This document shows, piece after piece, positions 43,753 through 54,291 of a DNA stretch of 64,000 nucleotides. Under the pieces are notes generated by a model that had not been told where the DNA came from, did no database searches, and was given only the letters and a program-made list of their open reading frames with translations. Within the stretch, counting starts at the first letter, position 1. Each line of letters starts with the position of its first letter. The DNA is from Vibrio rotiferianus CAIM 577 = LMG 21460 (lineage in GTDB: Bacteria > Pseudomonadota > Gammaproteobacteria > Enterobacterales > Vibrionaceae): positions 248,001 through 312,000 of the forward strand of contig NZ_APHW01000108.1 of assembly GCF_002741985.1 (NCBI RefSeq), in the 5' to 3' direction. The position numbers and the translations under genes are program-made.

Positions 43753-45165
43753 TTAACGCATAAAGAGTTTCTGTAATGCTTTTATTGCCATGCCACGACG
43801 CTCCATCAACATACCCACACGAGGTAACCACGTAGGTGTATTTAGAACAGTTTTGGCGTGGCTAAAGGTTCTAAAACCTTCCTCGCCATGGTAGTGGCCG
43901 ATACCAGATTCACCAATACCACCAAACGGCGCGTCTTCCGCACCAACGTGTAAGATGGTGTCATTCACCCCAACCCCGCCACTGTGGGTATTACGGGTAA
44001 TACGCTCAATAACACTCTTATCTTCTGACATGATGTATAGAGCAAGTGGGCGTTGATTCTGGTTGATGTAGCTGATGACCTCTTGGATATCACGGTAAGG
44101 CTTGACTGGCATAAGAGGACCAAAAATCTCTTCCTGCATAATGGTCATCTCTTCGGAAACATTGGTCACTAGGTGCGGATACAAACATCGGCCCTCTGCG
44201 CTCGTCTCGGACACGGTGTGTATTTCTGCGCCCTTGACTTTGGCATCTTCCAATACTGCCTTTAAGCGGTCGTACTGACGTTGATTGATGATATGAGTAA
44301 AGCCTTGGTCGTTTTGGCCGTTGAGGTACAGCGCTTCAAAACGTTGTAGAAACAGTGCGACAAACTCGTTGATTCTTCCCTCTGGTACAAAGGCATAATC
44401 TGGCGCAACACAGATTTGTCCGGCATTGATGCATTTACCAAACAGTATCGCATCAACCGCTTTATTCAAGTTAGCGTCATCCGCCACGATGACTGGAGAT
44501 TTACCACCGAGCTCCAACGTAATTGGGGTTAAGTTTTCCGCTGCAGCACGAGCAACCGCGCGACCCACATTGGTTGAGCCAGTAAACAACAGATGATCAA
44601 ATGGCAACTTGCTGAACGCTTGTGCAACTTCCGCTTCGCCTTCTACGACTTCAACATCTTCAGGTAACGCTCGGCAAATCTCAGAAATCACTTTGTTGGT
44701 CATCGGGGTGAATTCGGAGAGTTTCATCATCACTCGGTTACCCGCAGCAAGCGCAGTCACTAATGGCGATAAACTGAGAATGACTGGGAAGTTCCAAGGA
44801 GAGATGATGCCAACCACGCCAACCGGTTGGTATTCAACGGTGACTTTTGAAGGAGCAAGTAACAAACCTGCATGACGGCGACTTGGCTTACACCATTTAT
44901 TGAGGCGTTTTAGGGTGTAATTGATTTGGGCAACCGTCGGCAATACATCCGTCATTGCCGTATCAAATTCAGAGCGGTAACCAAAGTCGGCACTTAAGGC
45001 TTCCACCAGCGCTTGCTGGTTATTCAAAATAGTCTGCTTAAGAAGGTTCAGCTTTTGCTTTCTTACCTCTAAAGCTGGATAAGGCTCAGCATTGTATGCG
45101 GCTTTGAGCTTATCTAACTTGTGTTGCAGCGGTTGACCAACTTCGACGTCGACGATCGCATTCAT
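43753..45165 (-). CDS. aldehyde dehydrogenase, coniferyl-aldehyde type
   Basis: A 470-residue NAD(P)-dependent aldehyde dehydrogenase. GVVGIISPWNFPV and LLFTGSTNVGRAVA bind the cofactor, LELGGKSPVIV holds the general base Glu, and NAGQICVAPDY contains the catalytic Cys. The C-terminal hydrophobic stretch is like that of the membrane-associated fatty-aldehyde or coniferyl-aldehyde group. It would oxidise long-chain or aromatic aldehydes, which fits the convergent fadL module. AAGGAG fixes the start at 45165. Confidence 0.88.
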   Translation of the reverse strand: MNAIVDVEVGQPLQHKLDKLKAAYNAEPYPALEVRKQKLNLLKQTILNNQQALVEALSADFGYRSEFDTAMTDVLPTVAQINYTLKRLNKWCKPSRRHAGLLLAPSKVTVEYQPVGVVGIISPWNFPVILSLSPLVTALAAGNRVMMKLSEFTPMTNKVISEICRALPEDVEVVEGEAEVAQAFSKLPFDHLLFTGSTNVGRAVARAAAENLTPITLELGGKSPVIVADDANLNKAVDAILFGKCINAGQICVAPDYAFVPEGRINEFVALFLQRFEALYLNGQNDQGFTHIINQRQYDRLKAVLEDAKVKGAEIHTVSETSAEGRCLYPHLVTNVSEEMTIMQEEIFGPLMPVKPYRDIQEVISYINQNQRPLALYIMSEDKSVIERITRNTHSGGVGVNDTILHVGAEDAPFGGIGESGIGHYHGEEGFRTFSHAKTVLNTPTWLPRVGMLMERRGMAIKALQKLFMR

Positions 45166-45293
45166 GTTTTTCTCCTTGTGCACCCGATAAAGGCCAATGT
45201 CGCACTTATGTATGATTCAAAGTTAACATAAGGGCAACATTCTGACTATTAACGCACTAAGGAAATTAGAGTTCAAACTCAGATTTATTTTGG

Positions 45294-45704
45294 TTAAAGC
45301 GCAAGCCTCATTTTGTAATAAGGAACGTCAGATTTGTAGAAGCGCTCACCTTCAACTTGCATCCCAAACTTTTCGTAGAAAGCCAAGGCCGATTCTCTCG
45401 CATCGCACCAGAAATACTCAACAGGTGAAAACTTAAAGCTTTCTAACACACATCGAATCATGGACGAACCAATACCCTGCCCTTGATACTCAGGCAAGAT
45501 AGCAAACTTGCGCAATCGAGCTTGATTGTCTTCTCGGTATATCGACGCCACCCCCACCAATACGTTGTCGACGAATGCGCCAAAATGCTCCGCTTCCTCG
45601 TCGCCTTCTACTTGGCAATGTTCGATGGGTTTATTTGCCCATAGTACTTGATGGCGAATTGGCATTGCATCTTGCCAAGTAATGGTATGAATGCTTATTT
45701 CCAT
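45294..45704 (-). CDS. GNAT family N-acetyltransferase
   Basis: A 136-residue acetyltransferase with acetyl-CoA loop YQGQGIGSSMIRCV and the ElaA-like layout (AILPEYQGQG, then CDARESALAFYEKFGMQ). AAGGAAAAG supports the ATG at 45704; 15 upstream codons are unlikely. The substrate is unknown. It is followed upstream on the same strand by two other small genes, each with its own spacing. Confidence 0.83.
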   Translation of the reverse strand: MEISIHTITWQDAMPIRHQVLWANKPIEHCQVEGDEEAEHFGAFVDNVLVGVASIYREDNQARLRKFAILPEYQGQGIGSSMIRCVLESFKFSPVEYFWCDARESALAFYEKFGMQVEGERFYKSDVPYYKMRLAL

Positions 45705-45769
45705 TGCTCTTTTCCTTTCCAGCTCACTCATCCCTTTATATCGCCACAACGAATTTTAAGCTACTATTT

Positions 45770-46330
45770 TCAATTACTTATTGTAGCCAGATCCAGCTCA
45801 TAAATACCCAGTCGTTGAGAAGAATCTAGGGTTTCAAAATTATGATCAACATACTCTTTTAGTGTCGCTCCCGCTCGTTGTGCCACGTGAATGCTTGCGA
45901 TATTATCTTCCATGCAATGAAACTGGATCACGCTAGCGCGCCCTCTTTGCTTGACGGACGGTATAATAACGGAGAGCACCTGGTGAACCACCCCATGACC
46001 GCGTCCAATCTCCGCTAGCCAGTAACCTATCTCGACAACTCGCGTATCTTCGTTCATACCTTTAACCCCTAGCACGCCAACAAATTGGTTATCCAGAAAA
46101 AGGGCAAACCAGTACGAATCGAGTGCAATGCTGTTGACCCGCTGTGAGATATAACGCAAGGCCTCTCTTCTATTCGTGACAAAGTCTGTCCAAGGTAGAT
46201 ATCGAGACAAGCTGTCACGGCTTTTATTGACTACTTCGAGCAGAACATTCGCGTGTTTTGCCTGCAAAGGCTCAATGGAAATACGCTCCGAAATTTGCAG
46301 TGTCTGATGTTGTTCATACCCTTGGTACAT
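45770..46330 (-). CDS. RimJ/RimL-type N-acetyltransferase
   Basis: A 186-residue GNAT protein of the RimJ/RimL group: ISIEPLQAKHANVLLEVV at the start, then GYWLAEIGRGHGVVHQVLS (acetyl-CoA loop with Arg-Gly-His-Gly) and NIASIHVAQRAGATLKEY, the classic C-terminal signature. Members acetylate ribosomal protein N-termini or small molecules. It lies 13 bases after the Nudix gene on the same strand, so both may be co-transcribed. Confidence 0.85.
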   Translation of the reverse strand: MYQGYEQHQTLQISERISIEPLQAKHANVLLEVVNKSRDSLSRYLPWTDFVTNRREALRYISQRVNSIALDSYWFALFLDNQFVGVLGVKGMNEDTRVVEIGYWLAEIGRGHGVVHQVLSVIIPSVKQRGRASVIQFHCMEDNIASIHVAQRAGATLKEYVDHNFETLDSSQRLGIYELDLATISN

Positions 46331-46343
46331 AGTGATTCCGTAG

Positions 46344-46796
46344 TTAACTTTGCTTAATCAAAGTGAATGGCGTGAGTTCACTTTCTACGTAGTTCTTCCA
46401 GACGTGCTCGTAGAGCTGGTGCTGGTTAGCAAATGGCGCGAGCTGTTTTGCTTCTTCCAACGTGCACCAGCGGTAGTCAGTGTGCTCATGATTTAGCGTC
46501 ACCGCTTGATTCGGCTTACAGAACAAAACAAAGCAAGGGATAACCATGATTCGATTCTTGTGCGCCTCATAAAACTGTTCGAGAAAGTCTGCGCTATGAA
46601 GCTCGACATCTTCGATTTGTGTTTCTTCCTTAAGCTCTCGTACGATGGTTTGCCAACCCGCTTCGCCCTCTTCGACGCCACCAGCGACATGACACCAATA
46701 GCCACCTTTCACTCGCTCTAGCAACAGCATTTTCTTTATGCCGTCGAACTCAGAAATCACCACACCAGACACATGCGTTGCTTGAATAGGAATCAT
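46344..46796 (-). CDS. Nudix hydrolase
   Basis: A 150-residue Nudix protein. The Nudix box is GGVEEGEAGWQTIVRELKEE; the metal-binding Glu residues are intact, but the usual Gly near the end of the box (GU in EExGU) is replaced, the box ending EETQI. It should cut a nucleoside diphosphate linked to another group; the substrate cannot be read. It is the first of a likely Nudix-acetyltransferase pair. Confidence 0.83.
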   Translation of the reverse strand: MIPIQATHVSGVVISEFDGIKKMLLLERVKGGYWCHVAGGVEEGEAGWQTIVRELKEETQIEDVELHSADFLEQFYEAHKNRIMVIPCFVLFCKPNQAVTLNHEHTDYRWCTLEEAKQLAPFANQHQLYEHVWKNYVESELTPFTLIKQS

Positions 46797-46944
46797 GCAT
46801 TTTCCTTATAGATTTATTATTTTCAATCAGAACGGGACAGTCTACCTTGTATCATGCGGATAAGGGGGCTTAATCACAAGGTGCTGATCTTTTTGTGAGT
46901 TTAGTGTGCTAAAGTGCGATCTCCCGCAATAAACGAGCAGTAAG

Positions 46945-47847
46945 ATGCCTAACTCACTCAACTCAATGGTTCCGATTGGCGTGCGCTTTATGGTGCTGTC
47001 CGCTTTTGGTTTTGCACTGATGTCCGCAACGGTAAAGCACGTTAGCTTACACGGTATACCTGTATTTGAAATCGTAGCTGCTAGGGCTCTGGTTTCGCTA
47101 GTGATCAGCTATCTCGATGTAAAACGCAAAGGCATTTCAGTTTGGGGTAATAATAAGCCCTTGCTCTTTGCTCGCGGTGCCGTTGGAACCATGGCTTTGA
47201 TGTGTGTGTACTATTCTGTTACAACGCTACCATTAGCTGAAGCAACCATTTTTCAGTATATCCACCCAGTATTTACTGCCTTACTTGCCGTTTTCTTCCT
47301 TAAAGAACGAATCCAATTCTCTACGTTTATTTGTATCGCCCTCTGTTTACTTGGGGTATACGTCATGGTGAGACCAGAAACCGGTCCAGACGCGGAGCAT
47401 GCCTTACCAATGTTCAGTGTGATGATCGCTATCTTAGGCGCGTTTGGCAGCTCTATTGCATATGTGATCGTGCGTAAGCTAAGCCAGACAGAAGACAGCT
47501 CCGTCATCATCTTTTACTTCCCTTTAGTGGCATTGCCTGCATCGATTCTTTTGATTGGAGATCAATTCGTCATGCCAGATTTGTATCTAACCATGATGCT
47601 CGTTTTGGTCGGTGTTTTTACTCAGGTCGGGCAACTAGGATTAACGAAGGCAATGCAAACGCAGGAAGCCGGGAAAGCCTCAGCTTACTCATACGTTCAG
47701 ATCATATTTTCTATCATGTTGGGTATCGTCTTCTTTGGTGAACTGCCTTCCGCATGGACATACTTAGGCGGCGCATTGATCGTAACGGGAGCTCTCATTA
47801 ATGTCTTTGGTCAACATCTAGTACTGTTTATGAGAAAGCGCTCGTAA
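46945..47847 (+). CDS. EamA-type DMT transporter
   Basis: A 300-residue carrier with ten hydrophobic helices in two EamA halves; the first half ends with ATIFQYIHPVFTALLAVFFLKERI, the second with YSYVQIIFSIMLGIVFFGELP. These repeats are the DMT superfamily signature. The substrate is unknown. It is convergent with gdx. Confidence 0.86.
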   Translation: MPNSLNSMVPIGVRFMVLSAFGFALMSATVKHVSLHGIPVFEIVAARALVSLVISYLDVKRKGISVWGNNKPLLFARGAVGTMALMCVYYSVTTLPLAEATIFQYIHPVFTALLAVFFLKERIQFSTFICIALCLLGVYVMVRPETGPDAEHALPMFSVMIAILGAFGSSIAYVIVRKLSQTEDSSVIIFYFPLVALPASILLIGDQFVMPDLYLTMMLVLVGVFTQVGQLGLTKAMQTQEAGKASAYSYVQIIFSIMLGIVFFGELPSAWTYLGGALIVTGALINVFGQHLVLFMRKRS

Positions 47848-47885
47848 ACTCTCACATGCTTAGGGCTTCTCATCATTCAAATAGC

Positions 47886-47912
47886 AAAAGCCAGAGCAGA
47901 ACTCTGGCTTTT
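47886..47912. terminator. hairpin between the EamA and gdx genes
   Basis: Arms AAAAGCCAGAG and CTCTGGCTTTT with a five-base loop, shared by convergent genes. Confidence 0.85.
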
Positions 47913-47933
47913 CTTTCTCCTGTGATTCAAAGG

Positions 47934-48248
47934 TTAAGCTGCGAACTTCAAACCCGCGATACCTGCAACAATGAGCAGTAAACTGATAAGCTTAATTAAC
48001 GTCGCTGGTTCATCAAATAAATAGATACTGGCAATTGCGGTACCTATCGCGCCAATACCGACCCAAACTCCATAAGCCACACCTAGCGGTAACGTTCTAA
48101 GCGCGATACCCAGTAACCAAAAGCTTAACCCCATAAACCCAATAGTGAATGCAGATGGTGCAAGCTTACTAAAACCTTCGGTGTATTTGAGCCCAACTGC
48201 CCATGCGACTTCGCATAGACCTGCAAGAAAAAGAATTGCCCAAGCCAT
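47934..48248 (-). CDS. gdx: guanidinium exporter, SMR family
   Basis: A 104-residue four-helix small multidrug resistance protein. The stretch LAGLCEVAWAVGLKYTEGF carries the membrane Glu and is typical of the Gdx (SugE) subgroup, which exports guanidinium in exchange for protons as a dual-topology dimer. The start is the ATG at 48248. The two ACGA-loop hairpins directly upstream are a guanidine-II riboswitch, so expression should rise when guanidine is present; this strongly supports the assignment. Confidence 0.92.
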   Translation of the reverse strand: MAWAILFLAGLCEVAWAVGLKYTEGFSKLAPSAFTIGFMGLSFWLLGIALRTLPLGVAYGVWVGIGAIGTAIASIYLFDEPATLIKLISLLLIVAGIAGLKFAA

Positions 48249-48267
48249 TGAGAGATTCCAAATGATT

Positions 48268-48311
48268 GGGGTCGTCCCCGATAGTGATGAGAGCGGTGAG
48301 GTCGTCCTCAC
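48268..48311 (-). promoter_or_regulatory. guanidine-II (mini-ykkC) riboswitch
   Basis: Read on the minus strand, two hairpins stand in the gdx leader: GTGAGG-ACGA-CCTCAC (48311-48296) and GGGG-ACGA-CCCC (48279-48268). Two short stems with ACGR loops define the guanidine-II class. The second lies about 20 bases before the start codon, so guanidine binding probably frees the ribosome binding site. Confidence 0.93.
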
Positions 48312-48366
48312 TTCTTGTAAGCGCGCATTATAACCAAAAGACTAAATACAAAAAACACAGAAACAA

Positions 48367-48394
48367 AAAGGCTCTGAACAGTATCAGAGCCTTT
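48367..48394 (-). terminator. terminator of the vibriolysin gene
   Basis: Arms AAAGGCTCTGA and TCAGAGCCTTT with a six-base loop stand 18 bases past the stop; a T-rich run follows on the minus strand. Confidence 0.85.
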
Positions 48395-48411
48395 GAGATC
48401 GACAGCAACGT

Positions 48412-50870
<2,459 letters not shown>

Positions 50871-52232
50871 ATGAAACATTTCAAAACTCCCTTAGCTCTC
50901 CTTATTGGCGCAGCACTCTTAACTGGCTGTGATGATGACGATATCAAATATGTTCAACCTCAAGACGTAAAGATCGCCACTTATAACCTTTCTTTTGATC
51001 GCAGTACGTTTGAAGACCTTGTAGCAGAAATGCAAGTTGAGCCAGCAAAACAAACGGAACTTGTCACCGCTTACCTTGATGGCACCATCGCAGATGAAGA
51101 TAAAACAATGGCTGAAAAAGTCATTCAAATCCGTAACGTGGCAGCTATTATTCAGAAAAACCGTCCTGACGTGCTAATGATGGCAGAGTTCAACAACGAT
51201 GGTACTGGCGAAGATAAAGTGGCACTGGAAGGCTTCCAGAAGAACTACCTATCTATCGCACAAAGCCTTGAAGGCGCAGGCGGCGACGCAAACCTTGAGC
51301 CAATCGAATACCCTTACGCAGAATCTTACTCAACAAACACGGGCCTAAACAGCGGCCTTGACCTAGACAACAACGGCACAGCAGGTCAACTTCCTGGCGA
51401 TGCGTGGGGCTTTGGTTTCTACCACGGCCAGTATGCGTTTGCTTTGATGTCTAAATACAAGATCGATACAGAAAACACACGTACTTTCCAAGAATTCAAA
51501 TGGAAAGACATGGAAGGTGCTCAAATCCCAACGATTACAATCTGTGACGGTTCGCAAACTATCCCTGATGGCATGGAGTGTGGAGACGACTGGTACACTG
51601 CAGATGAGTGGGATGTCGTTCGCCTGTCTTCTAAAAACCACGTAGACGCACCAATTATCATCCCTACAGAGAAAGGTGATGAAGTTATTCACTTACTAAT
51701 GTCTCACCCTACTCCTCCTGTTTTTGATCCAGGTAAAAACAAAGTACAAAATGGTGCTGAAGTTGAATTCTGGCATCACTATGTACAAGGCAAAGAGTAC
51801 TTCTACGATGACGCAGGAAACAAAGGTGGTCTAGCGGAAGGTGCGAAGTTTGTAATGATGGGCGACCAAAACCTAGATCCATTGGATGGCGACGGCTTTA
51901 GCGACATCATGCAAGCGTTCCACAATGATCCACTGGTAAACCAAGATGTGATGAATGGTGAGCTTTACCCAACAAGCTTTGGCGCAGCTGAGCATGCCGT
52001 AGACAAGAACTCTACGCACCCAATTCCAAACCGCATCACGTCTACGTTCGGTCTTGGTGTTGACTATGCAATGCCATCAGCAAACCTAAACGTTGTGGAC
52101 TCTGGTGTTTACTGGGCCGCATCATACGAAGAAGGTCGTAAGCTGTTCAACGATGCTCGCATCGGCAAGTACGGTAACGGTAAAGATGTCTCTTCTGACC
52201 ACCGTATGATCTGGATTAAAGCTCAGTTCTAA
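50871..52232 (+). CDS. endonuclease/exonuclease/phosphatase family lipoprotein
   Basis: A 453-residue protein with a lipobox (LLTGC, Cys20) followed by four Asp. The body has the DNase I-like fold: VKIATYNLSFDRS at the start, NRPDVLMMAEFNN with the metal-binding Glu, KFVMMGDQNLDP and the closing VSSDHRMIW with Asp-His. Vibrio relatives are secreted nucleases or phosphatases that may release nutrients from DNA or phosphodiesters. It is divergent from vibriolysin. Confidence 0.85.
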   Translation: MKHFKTPLALLIGAALLTGCDDDDIKYVQPQDVKIATYNLSFDRSTFEDLVAEMQVEPAKQTELVTAYLDGTIADEDKTMAEKVIQIRNVAAIIQKNRPDVLMMAEFNNDGTGEDKVALEGFQKNYLSIAQSLEGAGGDANLEPIEYPYAESYSTNTGLNSGLDLDNNGTAGQLPGDAWGFGFYHGQYAFALMSKYKIDTENTRTFQEFKWKDMEGAQIPTITICDGSQTIPDGMECGDDWYTADEWDVVRLSSKNHVDAPIIIPTEKGDEVIHLLMSHPTPPVFDPGKNKVQNGAEVEFWHHYVQGKEYFYDDAGNKGGLAEGAKFVMMGDQNLDPLDGDGFSDIMQAFHNDPLVNQDVMNGELYPTSFGAAEHAVDKNSTHPIPNRITSTFGLGVDYAMPSANLNVVDSGVYWAASYEEGRKLFNDARIGKYGNGKDVSSDHRMIWIKAQF

Positions 52233-52261
52233 GCACTGCTGTTCTTACATTTAGATACAAC

Positions 52262-52288
52262 AAAGCCTCGGTTAATACCGAGGCTTTT
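52262..52288. terminator. terminator between the endonuclease and PAP2 genes
   Basis: Arms AAAGCCTCGGT and ACCGAGGCTTTTT-type complement with a four- to five-base loop and a T run. Confidence 0.87.
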
Positions 52289-52306
52289 TACTGTTCAGAA
52301 CTCAGA

Positions 52307-52846
52307 CTACCAACGGTAAGTGATTGATACACCGACGTCTTCACTCGTTACCCAAGGGACAAGCTGTACATTTTCATCATAAGCATCAGTAAATACATAC
52401 GCACTTAGGGTACCAAGTGCTGCTCCAGCAAGTACATCACGCCAGTAATGCTTCTTCGCTTCAACTCGCCCAACACCGACTAACGCAGCAACACCATAAG
52501 CAGGTAAACCCGCTTCCCAGCCATAACGCAAATAAAGGGTCGTTGCCGAAGCGAAAGCGTTGGCAGTATGGTTGGAAGGAAAACTGTCATTGCCACTTTT
52601 ATCTGGACGTTCCGCATCAATGGTTGTTTTGCCAATTAAACCAATCCCAGAGGCGGCGCCAATACTAAAGCCTGCTTGCCAAAAGCCTTCCCAATCTCCT
52701 TTGTAGGCTGGTACCGCGGCCGCAGTTGCAACCAACCCATAAGCACCAATATCGGTAAGCACATCCCAATCCTTTTCGCTCATTGCATTTACCGATTGCG
52801 CAGCAAAAATAGAGACGGCACCAACTAAACGTACAACTTTCTTCAT
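52307..52846 (-). CDS. PAP2-type phosphatase
   Basis: A 179-residue envelope protein of the PAP2 superfamily. The three acid-phosphatase motifs are seen: KTTIDAERPDKSG, SFPSNHTANAFA and RVEAKKHYWRDVLAG, with the catalytic His residues in the second and third. It has a signal peptide (QSVNA) and would remove phosphate from a lipid phosphate such as phosphatidic acid or undecaprenyl diphosphate. The start is the ATG at 52846; the frame start four codons earlier is TTG. It lies just downstream of the qrr gene. Confidence 0.85.
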   Translation of the reverse strand: MKKVVRLVGAVSIFAAQSVNAMSEKDWDVLTDIGAYGLVATAAAVPAYKGDWEGFWQAGFSIGAASGIGLIGKTTIDAERPDKSGNDSFPSNHTANAFASATTLYLRYGWEAGLPAYGVAALVGVGRVEAKKHYWRDVLAGAALGTLSAYVFTDAYDENVQLVPWVTSEDVGVSITYRW

Positions 52847-52945
52847 TAATACAACCAATTAGACTTCATATGCGCGCGAAAACTATCACAGCTTTCGACA
52901 TTATTCGACTGGAAACTGTAACAATTAAAACGTGAATTGATTGTG

Positions 52946-53051
52946 AAAAAAAAGCCAACCACAAAACTTGTGATTGGCTGTGTATACGTGTGAACAATCT
53001 GGTCCACTAACAACGTCAGTTGGCTAGGTGACCCTCGGCTTAAAAGGGTCA
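52946..53051 (-). ncRNA. qrr: Qrr quorum regulatory small RNA
   Basis: The minus strand begins TGACCC at 53051 and forms a first stem (TGACCC with GGGTCA), then carries GTCACCTAGCCAACTGACG and GTTGTTAGTG, the conserved core that pairs with luxR/hapR-type, aphA and other messengers. It closes with a terminator hairpin (arms AGCCAATCACAA and TTGTGGTTGGCT) and eight T. At about 106 bases it has the length of Qrr1-5. Which numbered paralogue it is cannot be told. It needs Hfq and represses or activates quorum-sensing targets at low cell density. Confidence 0.93.
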
Positions 53052-53061
53052 TAAGTACTAC

Positions 53062-53078
53062 TGCATTCGCCGTGCCAA
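53062..53078 (-). promoter_or_regulatory. sigma-54 promoter of qrr
   Basis: TTGGCACGGCGAATGCA on the minus strand fits the sigma-54 consensus (TGGCAC-N5-TTGCA) at all key positions; the -12 GC lies 12 bases before the predicted start at 53051. Confidence 0.9.
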
Positions 53079-53182
53079 CTTACAGGCGAAATAAAATCAA
53101 TTGCTATTCAATCACTTGCATTAAAACTCAATTAACAACACCAGCCTTTACATTAAATTGAGTGCATTATGCGAACATCTCT

Positions 53183-53210
53183 TTGCAAATCGCAATCACT
53201 TGCTTTGCAA
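53183..53210 (-). promoter_or_regulatory. candidate LuxO binding sites upstream of qrr
   Basis: TTGCGATTTGCAA (53195-53183 on the minus strand) differs by one base from the LuxO site TTGCA-N3-TGCAA; a second, weaker TTGCAAAGCAA follows at 53210-53200. They lie about 110-135 bases before the -24 element, a normal enhancer distance. Confidence 0.7.
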
Positions 53211-53213
53211 AAC

Positions 53214-53747
53214 TTACGGCTTACGAGCAAGATCCCGAGCTAAAATAAGCGCTAACCCAAATATCTGAAGAAACAAGCCTATGCTTTTGTACCAAGCAAT
53301 CTTTTCTTCCAAGGTTGACATCACTTCGCTAATCTCTAAGTTCTCTAGATAGTAACTGTCGATTCGCTCTCTATCATTGCTCTGGGCTTGGTTGATCTCC
53401 GACATCAAATTCGATAATTGCGAGACGTTTATAGCACTGACTTTCTTACCTGTCCAAGCTGACAAATGCCCTTGTAAAACTTGACTCACCTCTTCAGATG
53501 GCAATTCGAACTGAGCAAGGTGTAAGTGCAATAACAACACTTCCCGCTTCCTTTCTAGCGTTTCAACGCTGTCCCAAGCCAACTGTATCGAATAGAGGTT
53601 CTCAGCCTTTTTCTCCGCGAGTAGTCCCGTTTCTTTACCCAATTTATCTAACACGACACTGGTTAGAATAATTGCCGCAATGTTGAGTATTAATCCAACA
53701 AGAACAAGCAACCACGCTGGAGGTAAATAGGTCGATTTTTTTACCAT
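53214..53747 (-). CDS. membrane protein with coiled-coil periplasmic region, unknown function
   Basis: The 177-residue protein has two hydrophobic segments (about residues 10-32 and 150-170) and a helical region between them with heptad character (LETLERKREVLLLHLHL, NLMSEINQAQSNDRERID). I do not recognise the family. Its start overlaps the MAPEG stop by seven bases, so they form a two-gene operon. Its stop codon borders the LuxO sites of qrr. Confidence 0.7.
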   Translation of the reverse strand: MVKKSTYLPPAWLLVLVGLILNIAAIILTSVVLDKLGKETGLLAEKKAENLYSIQLAWDSVETLERKREVLLLHLHLAQFELPSEEVSQVLQGHLSAWTGKKVSAINVSQLSNLMSEINQAQSNDRERIDSYYLENLEISEVMSTLEEKIAWYKSIGLFLQIFGLALILARDLARKP

Positions 53748-54127
53748 AAGTTTCCGTAGGGTAAATAGATTAAGTTAAGAGCCACTAAACCAATCATAGT
53801 AAAGAAGGTTAACTTCATCCCTGTCACTCGACCTTTTAGGTCTTCTGCTAATATTCCTCTGGCATGAATGACACGCCCAATAACAAAAGCAATACCAGCA
53901 AGATGTATCCATAAAACCGATGCACCATTGTATTCCAGTAGGGCCATTAGAATCAGAGTTATAGGTATGTATTCACTGGCGTTACTTTGGGCACTGCGAG
54001 CGATTTGCAGAGACTCAACACCACCATCCGCATAAGCGATTTTGTTGCTGCGACGTTGTTTTATGACTTGAAAAGCAAGCCAGATGAGCAGTAGAGCGAG
54101 AGCGGACGCGTAGAGAGCGGTAATCAT
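53741..54127 (-). CDS. MAPEG family membrane protein
   Basis: A 128-residue four-helix protein of the MAPEG family (glutathione transferase/leukotriene synthase fold; YecN-like). The signature is seen in LQIARSAQSNASEYIPITLILMALLE and GRVIHARGI, with the conserved Asn and Glu of the first helix end. It may conjugate glutathione to lipophilic peroxides. AAGGAAG supports the ATG at 54127. Confidence 0.85.
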   Translation of the reverse strand: MITALYASALALLLIWLAFQVIKQRRSNKIAYADGGVESLQIARSAQSNASEYIPITLILMALLEYNGASVLWIHLAGIAFVIGRVIHARGILAEDLKGRVTGMKLTFFTMIGLVALNLIYLPYGNLW

Positions 54128-54196
54128 AAAACTTCCTTCTTTAGATATTGTTATGTTCGAACACTTGCACAGTACCAGCATTCTTTCGAGGCTAAC

Positions 54197-54250
54197 TATA
54201 CCCAAGTAACCGTGAGATGCTTGGTTGAGCGAGGATCACTTGGGTATATA
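54197..54250. repeat. dispersed palindromic intergenic repeat, copy 2
   Basis: The element runs from TATACCCAAGTAACC to ATCACTTGGGTATATA. The outer arms are nearly perfect inverted repeats, and the middle holds GATGCTTGGTTGAGC. It matches the degraded copy at 9743-9796. Confidence 0.7.
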
Positions 54251-54291
54251 TCTTATATAAGCCAGCTCTATGAATCCAAAGAAGAAATTGA

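Noticed and set aside
52846-53052. A 68-codon minus-strand frame in the region before the PAP2 gene
   Set aside because: It covers the qrr gene almost exactly; the RNA core, stem and terminator explain the sequence better than a protein.
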